Below are positions 6,378 through 8,669 of a stretch of DNA of 8,669 bases, piece by piece. The DNA comes from Candidatus Gastranaerophilales bacterium (GTDB taxonomy: Bacteria; Cyanobacteriota; Vampirovibrionia; Gastranaerophilales; Gastranaerophilaceae). The notes under the pieces are model-generated. The model saw nothing but the letters and a program-made list of their open reading frames with translations. It had not been told where the DNA came from and did not search any database. How positions within the stretch are numbered: position 1 is the stretch's first letter; each line of letters starts with the position of its first letter. The stretch lies in NCBI GenBank assembly GCA_947628355.1, contig CANQZO010000080.1, forward strand, positions 1 to 8,669, given 5' to 3'. The position numbers were made by a program, and so were the translations under genes.

Positions 6378-7937
6378 ATGGATAATTACATTCTTGCAGC
6401 CGCACAAGATTATTTCCCTGATGAATACGAAAATATATTCAGCAGTATATTTCGTCAATATGAAAAAGTAATCATACAAAGTATTATAACTTCATTCGGA
6501 TTAGATTTCTTAATTAAGGATCATCTTGGCGGTGATGTAGATACTATTCATAATGCAAGAAAGGGTATCTATCATCGTGATGATTACAAACAAACATATG
6601 ATAATAGGTGCGATTATGATTCTGACATATATCATAAAGATACACGGTATATAGAAAAAAACAAACGTATCAGTGAGCAGAAAAAAAACGGTAAATTATA
6701 TGACGCATACACCGGAGATAAAATTGCTCGGAATGATAGAACTGATCTTGATCATGTAATTGCAGCCAAAGAAATACATGATGATCGAGGAAGAGTGCTT
6801 GCCGGATTAAATGGGGTTGATCTTGCAAATAGCGATGAAAACTTACAAGCTACAAATCCCCACACTAACCGAACAAAAAAAGTACAACCTATGTATGAAT
6901 TCCTTAATAGATACGGCAATGAGTATACCGTGGAACAAAGGCTTAATATGCAGAAGAAAGACACTATCGCACGAAAGACATATGAAGCAAAACTTGCCAC
7001 AGCTTATTATACAAGTCCCGCATTTGCTAAAGATGTTTCATTAGCAGCCGGAAAAGTCGGTGTAGGAATGGGAATTAGACAGTTGTTCGGATTTGTATTT
7101 ACTGAAATATGGTTTTCAATCAAAGAGGAATTCAACCGTCTTAATGTTAAACCCGGACTTGATATGGATATGGGAGATTTTTTCAAATCCATAGGAAACG
7201 GTATTAAAAGGGGGTTCAATTCTTCAAAAGAAAAGTACCACGAGCTCTTTTCTCAATTTGCAAACGGTGCTACTGCCGGAGTTTTTTCAAGTCTTACCAC
7301 TACATTATGTAATATTTTCTTTACCGCTGCAACAAATACAGTCAGAATTATACGTCAATCGTTTGCATCGCTGGTTGAGGCAACAAAGATACTACTCATA
7401 AATCCTCAAAATTATCCTTTTGGAGAGCGTATGAGAGCGGTTGTCAAGGTGCTTGCAACCGGTGCCGGTGTCGTACTCGGAACAATTGTTAGCGAGGCAA
7501 TAGGAAAAACTCCGATAGCTACTATACCTTGTATCGGAAATACTGTTCAAACATTTTGTGGTGCATTATGCACAGGGGTTGTAAGCTGTACGCTTTTATT
7601 CTTTATTGATAGAAGTAGGATAATAAACTCCATAGTTTCAAAGCTTAATCTTATTCATACAATTGAGGATGATATATATTACTATAAACAACAAGCATTG
7701 TTATTTGAAAGATATGCCGCTGAATTAATGAAAATTGATCTCAGTTCATTCCGGGAAGAAACAAGCAGATATAATCAGATAGCAAGAAGCATTACTGCAT
7801 CAACAAGTGCGGAAGAACTCAATGTAATTTTAAAAAACGCTCTCCGCTCATTAGATATTAATATGTCATGGGAACGATCACACAATGATTTTGATTTGTT
7901 TATGAATGATAAGAATGCAAAAATGGTATTTGAATAA
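6378..7937 (+). CDS. HNH-nuclease-like protein with C-terminal hydrophobic helices
   Basis: A 519-residue protein. Residues 108-168 look like an HNH (His-Me finger) nuclease core: YDAYTG, then RTDLDHVIAAKEIHDD (Asp125-His126, His134), then NL at 155-156 and NRTKK at 164-168. DxDH followed by NL and a later Asn is the usual HNH order, with the candidate metal/catalytic residues His126, Asn155 and Asn164. The usual zinc-knuckle cysteines are absent. The C-terminal half has hydrophobic, glycine- and alanine-rich stretches at about 296-323, 355-377 and 388-410, so it probably associates with a membrane. A helical charged tail follows. The start is set by the strong Shine-Dalgarno at 6364. It begins a three-gene unit whose third product also has glycine-rich membrane segments. 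A role in defence or toxicity, with a membrane-held nuclease, is plausible but unproven. Confidence 0.8.
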   Translation: MDNYILAAAQDYFPDEYENIFSSIFRQYEKVIIQSIITSFGLDFLIKDHLGGDVDTIHNARKGIYHRDDYKQTYDNRCDYDSDIYHKDTRYIEKNKRISEQKKNGKLYDAYTGDKIARNDRTDLDHVIAAKEIHDDRGRVLAGLNGVDLANSDENLQATNPHTNRTKKVQPMYEFLNRYGNEYTVEQRLNMQKKDTIARKTYEAKLATAYYTSPAFAKDVSLAAGKVGVGMGIRQLFGFVFTEIWFSIKEEFNRLNVKPGLDMDMGDFFKSIGNGIKRGFNSSKEKYHELFSQFANGATAGVFSSLTTTLCNIFFTAATNTVRIIRQSFASLVEATKILLINPQNYPFGERMRAVVKVLATGAGVVLGTIVSEAIGKTPIATIPCIGNTVQTFCGALCTGVVSCTLLFFIDRSRIINSIVSKLNLIHTIEDDIYYYKQQALLFERYAAELMKIDLSSFREETSRYNQIARSITASTSAEELNVILKNALRSLDINMSWERSHNDFDLFMNDKNAKMVFE

Positions 7938-7938
7938 T

Positions 7939-8184
7939 ATGTTTGAATGTAATAAATGCAGAGAATGCTGTCGTCATATTAACTTATCAGATATTTATAA
8001 AGAACTTGACGATGGTACAGGTAAATGCAAATATCTCATAGGTGATCTTTGTAGTATTTATGAAGAGCGTCCGATATATTGCAGAGTTGATGAATGCTAC
8101 GAATTATTCTTTAAAGAGCATATGTCTTTAAACGAATACTATGAATTAAACAAATTTTATTGTAATAAACTAAGGAGGGAATAA
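7939..8184 (+). CDS. Small YkgJ-type cysteine-cluster protein
   Basis: An 81-residue protein starting FECNKCRECC (Cys4, Cys7, Cys10, Cys11) and continuing with GKCKYLIGDLCSIYEERPIY followed by CR (Cys30, Cys38, Cys48). CxxCxxCC, a later C-x7-C and the IYExRPxxCR segment are the signature of the YkgJ family (zinc- or iron-chelating cysteine cluster). Extra cysteines lie at 53 and 75. It probably binds a metal or Fe-S cluster in the cytosol; no enzymatic activity is evident. ATG 7939 is preferred because it follows the upstream stop by one base (TAATATG) and puts the first Cys at the family's usual N-terminal place. In-frame ATGs at 7906 and 7915 would overlap the HNH-like gene and have no clear ribosome-binding site. 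Three bases separate its stop from the next start. Confidence 0.82.
   Translation: MFECNKCRECCRHINLSDIYKELDDGTGKCKYLIGDLCSIYEERPIYCRVDECYELFFKEHMSLNEYYELNKFYCNKLRRE
8172..8179 (+). promoter_or_regulatory. Ribosome-binding site of the glycine-rich protein gene
   Basis: AAGGAGGG, 8 bases before the ATG at 8188 and inside the last codons of the preceding gene, is the strongest Shine-Dalgarno in the window. It implies higher translation of the downstream protein than of the small cysteine protein before it. Confidence 0.85.
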
Positions 8185-8187
8185 ATT

Positions 8188-8669
8188 ATGCCATTACCAT
8201 TAATTTTAGGAATAGTTGCTGCTATTGGTGCAGCCGGAGGTGTTGGTGCCGGAATTTATGGCGGCAAAAAAGTGAAAGATGCAAATGACGTTATGAAATC
8301 TGCTCAAAGACAACATGAAGAAAACGTTGCAAAATTTGAAAAGAATAATAAAGAAACAACTGATTCAATGGATAAACTCGGTAATTTTGAATTGAATATT
8401 ATCAAAAGTTTTGAAGCCTTTACTAATGTGATCGAAAAAATACAAAATAAACCTGAGTTTAAATCTATTGAAAAGAATGGTGTCGAACTCCCAACATATT
8501 CACACGAAGAATTGAAACGAACTTCCGTAGGTGCAGGCATTCTTATTGGTGGATTGGGTGGTGCTGCTGCGGGTACTGCCGGTGGATTTGCTGCGGCCGG
8601 AGCAACAACGGTTGCCGTAATGACGTTGGGAACAGCTTCAACCGGAACTGCTATTGCATCGCTATCAGG
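8188..8669 (+). CDS. Glycine-rich membrane/coiled-coil protein (3' partial)
   Basis: The frame is open from ATG 8188 to the window end, 160 residues without a stop. Residues 3-25 (LPLILGIVAAIGAAGG onward) form a hydrophobic glycine-rich N-terminal helix. Residues about 28-90 are charged and helical (VMKSAQRQHEENVAKFEKNN region), probably a coiled coil. Residues 113-160 are a long Gly/Ala/Thr-rich hydrophobic stretch (GAGILIGGLGGAAAGTAGGF, later LGTASTGTAIASLS). I recall a widespread bacterial family with this layout that often sits beside GTPases or other accessory genes. Its function is unknown, with suggestions of membrane association or pore-like glycine-zipper packing. The strong ribosome-binding site and 3-base gap from the cysteine-cluster gene place it in the same operon as the HNH-like protein. 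The C-terminal part lies outside the window. Confidence 0.8.
   Translation, partial: MPLPLILGIVAAIGAAGGVGAGIYGGKKVKDANDVMKSAQRQHEENVAKFEKNNKETTDSMDKLGNFELNIIKSFEAFTNVIEKIQNKPEFKSIEKNGVELPTYSHEELKRTSVGAGILIGGLGGAAAGTAGGFAAAGATTVAVMTLGTASTGTAIASLS

Noticed and set aside
6289..6471. 60-residue frame overlapping the HNH-like start
   Set aside because: It has no good ribosome-binding site and runs into the well-supported HNH-like gene. Its first part may be the shifted continuation of the transposase remnant.
1..8669. CRISPR array, tRNA or rRNA genes
   Set aside because: I saw no regularly spaced repeats and no tRNA- or rRNA-like stretches; nearly all the sequence is occupied by coding frames.

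Overview
The window is AT-rich DNA with closely packed genes, all on the + strand, and AGGAGG/GGTGAG-type ribosome-binding sites. This, with the gene content (strictly anaerobic Fe-S enzymes, a SEL1-repeat protein, an IS5-type remnant), suggests an anaerobic Gram-positive bacterium, probably a Clostridia/Ruminococcus-like gut or rumen organism. The taxon is inferred from style and content, not proven.

Region A (2-6136) is one tight operon. It opens with the 3' end of a coiled-coil protein (2-328). Next comes a 740-residue protein (315-2537) with SEL1/TPR repeats and an unusual Tyr/Ser-rich C-terminus ending in Gly-Trp. Four enzyme genes follow: a class I isoprenoid-synthase-like protein with two Asp-rich motifs (2539-3468), a radical SAM protein with a SPASM-like cysteine tail (3461-4480), and two small U32-family proteins (4462-5250 and 5216-6136). 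The cysteine patterns of the U32 pair resemble UbiV and UbiU, the two halves of the oxygen-independent hydroxylase of ubiquinone synthesis. All junctions overlap or are 1 base apart, so the genes are almost certainly co-translated. The simplest reading is an anaerobic pathway that makes or attaches an isoprenoid-like group and then modifies it by radical and U32 hydroxylation chemistry. The repeat protein would be a partner, scaffold or possibly substrate. I know of no described pathway with this gene set.

Region B (6137-6377) is the only sizeable gap. It holds a decayed N-terminal piece of an IS5-type transposase, a possible promoter (TTGACA, 17 bp, TCTAAA) and a strong ribosome-binding site for the next gene.

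Region C (6378-8669) is a second operon with visibly richer G+C and different codon use. It has an HNH-nuclease-like protein with hydrophobic C-terminal helices (6378-7937), a small YkgJ-type cysteine-cluster protein (7939-8184), and the first 160 residues of a glycine-rich membrane/coiled-coil protein (8188 to the window end). The layout looks like an accessory, possibly defence-related, module placed beside region A, with the transposase remnant marking the junction.
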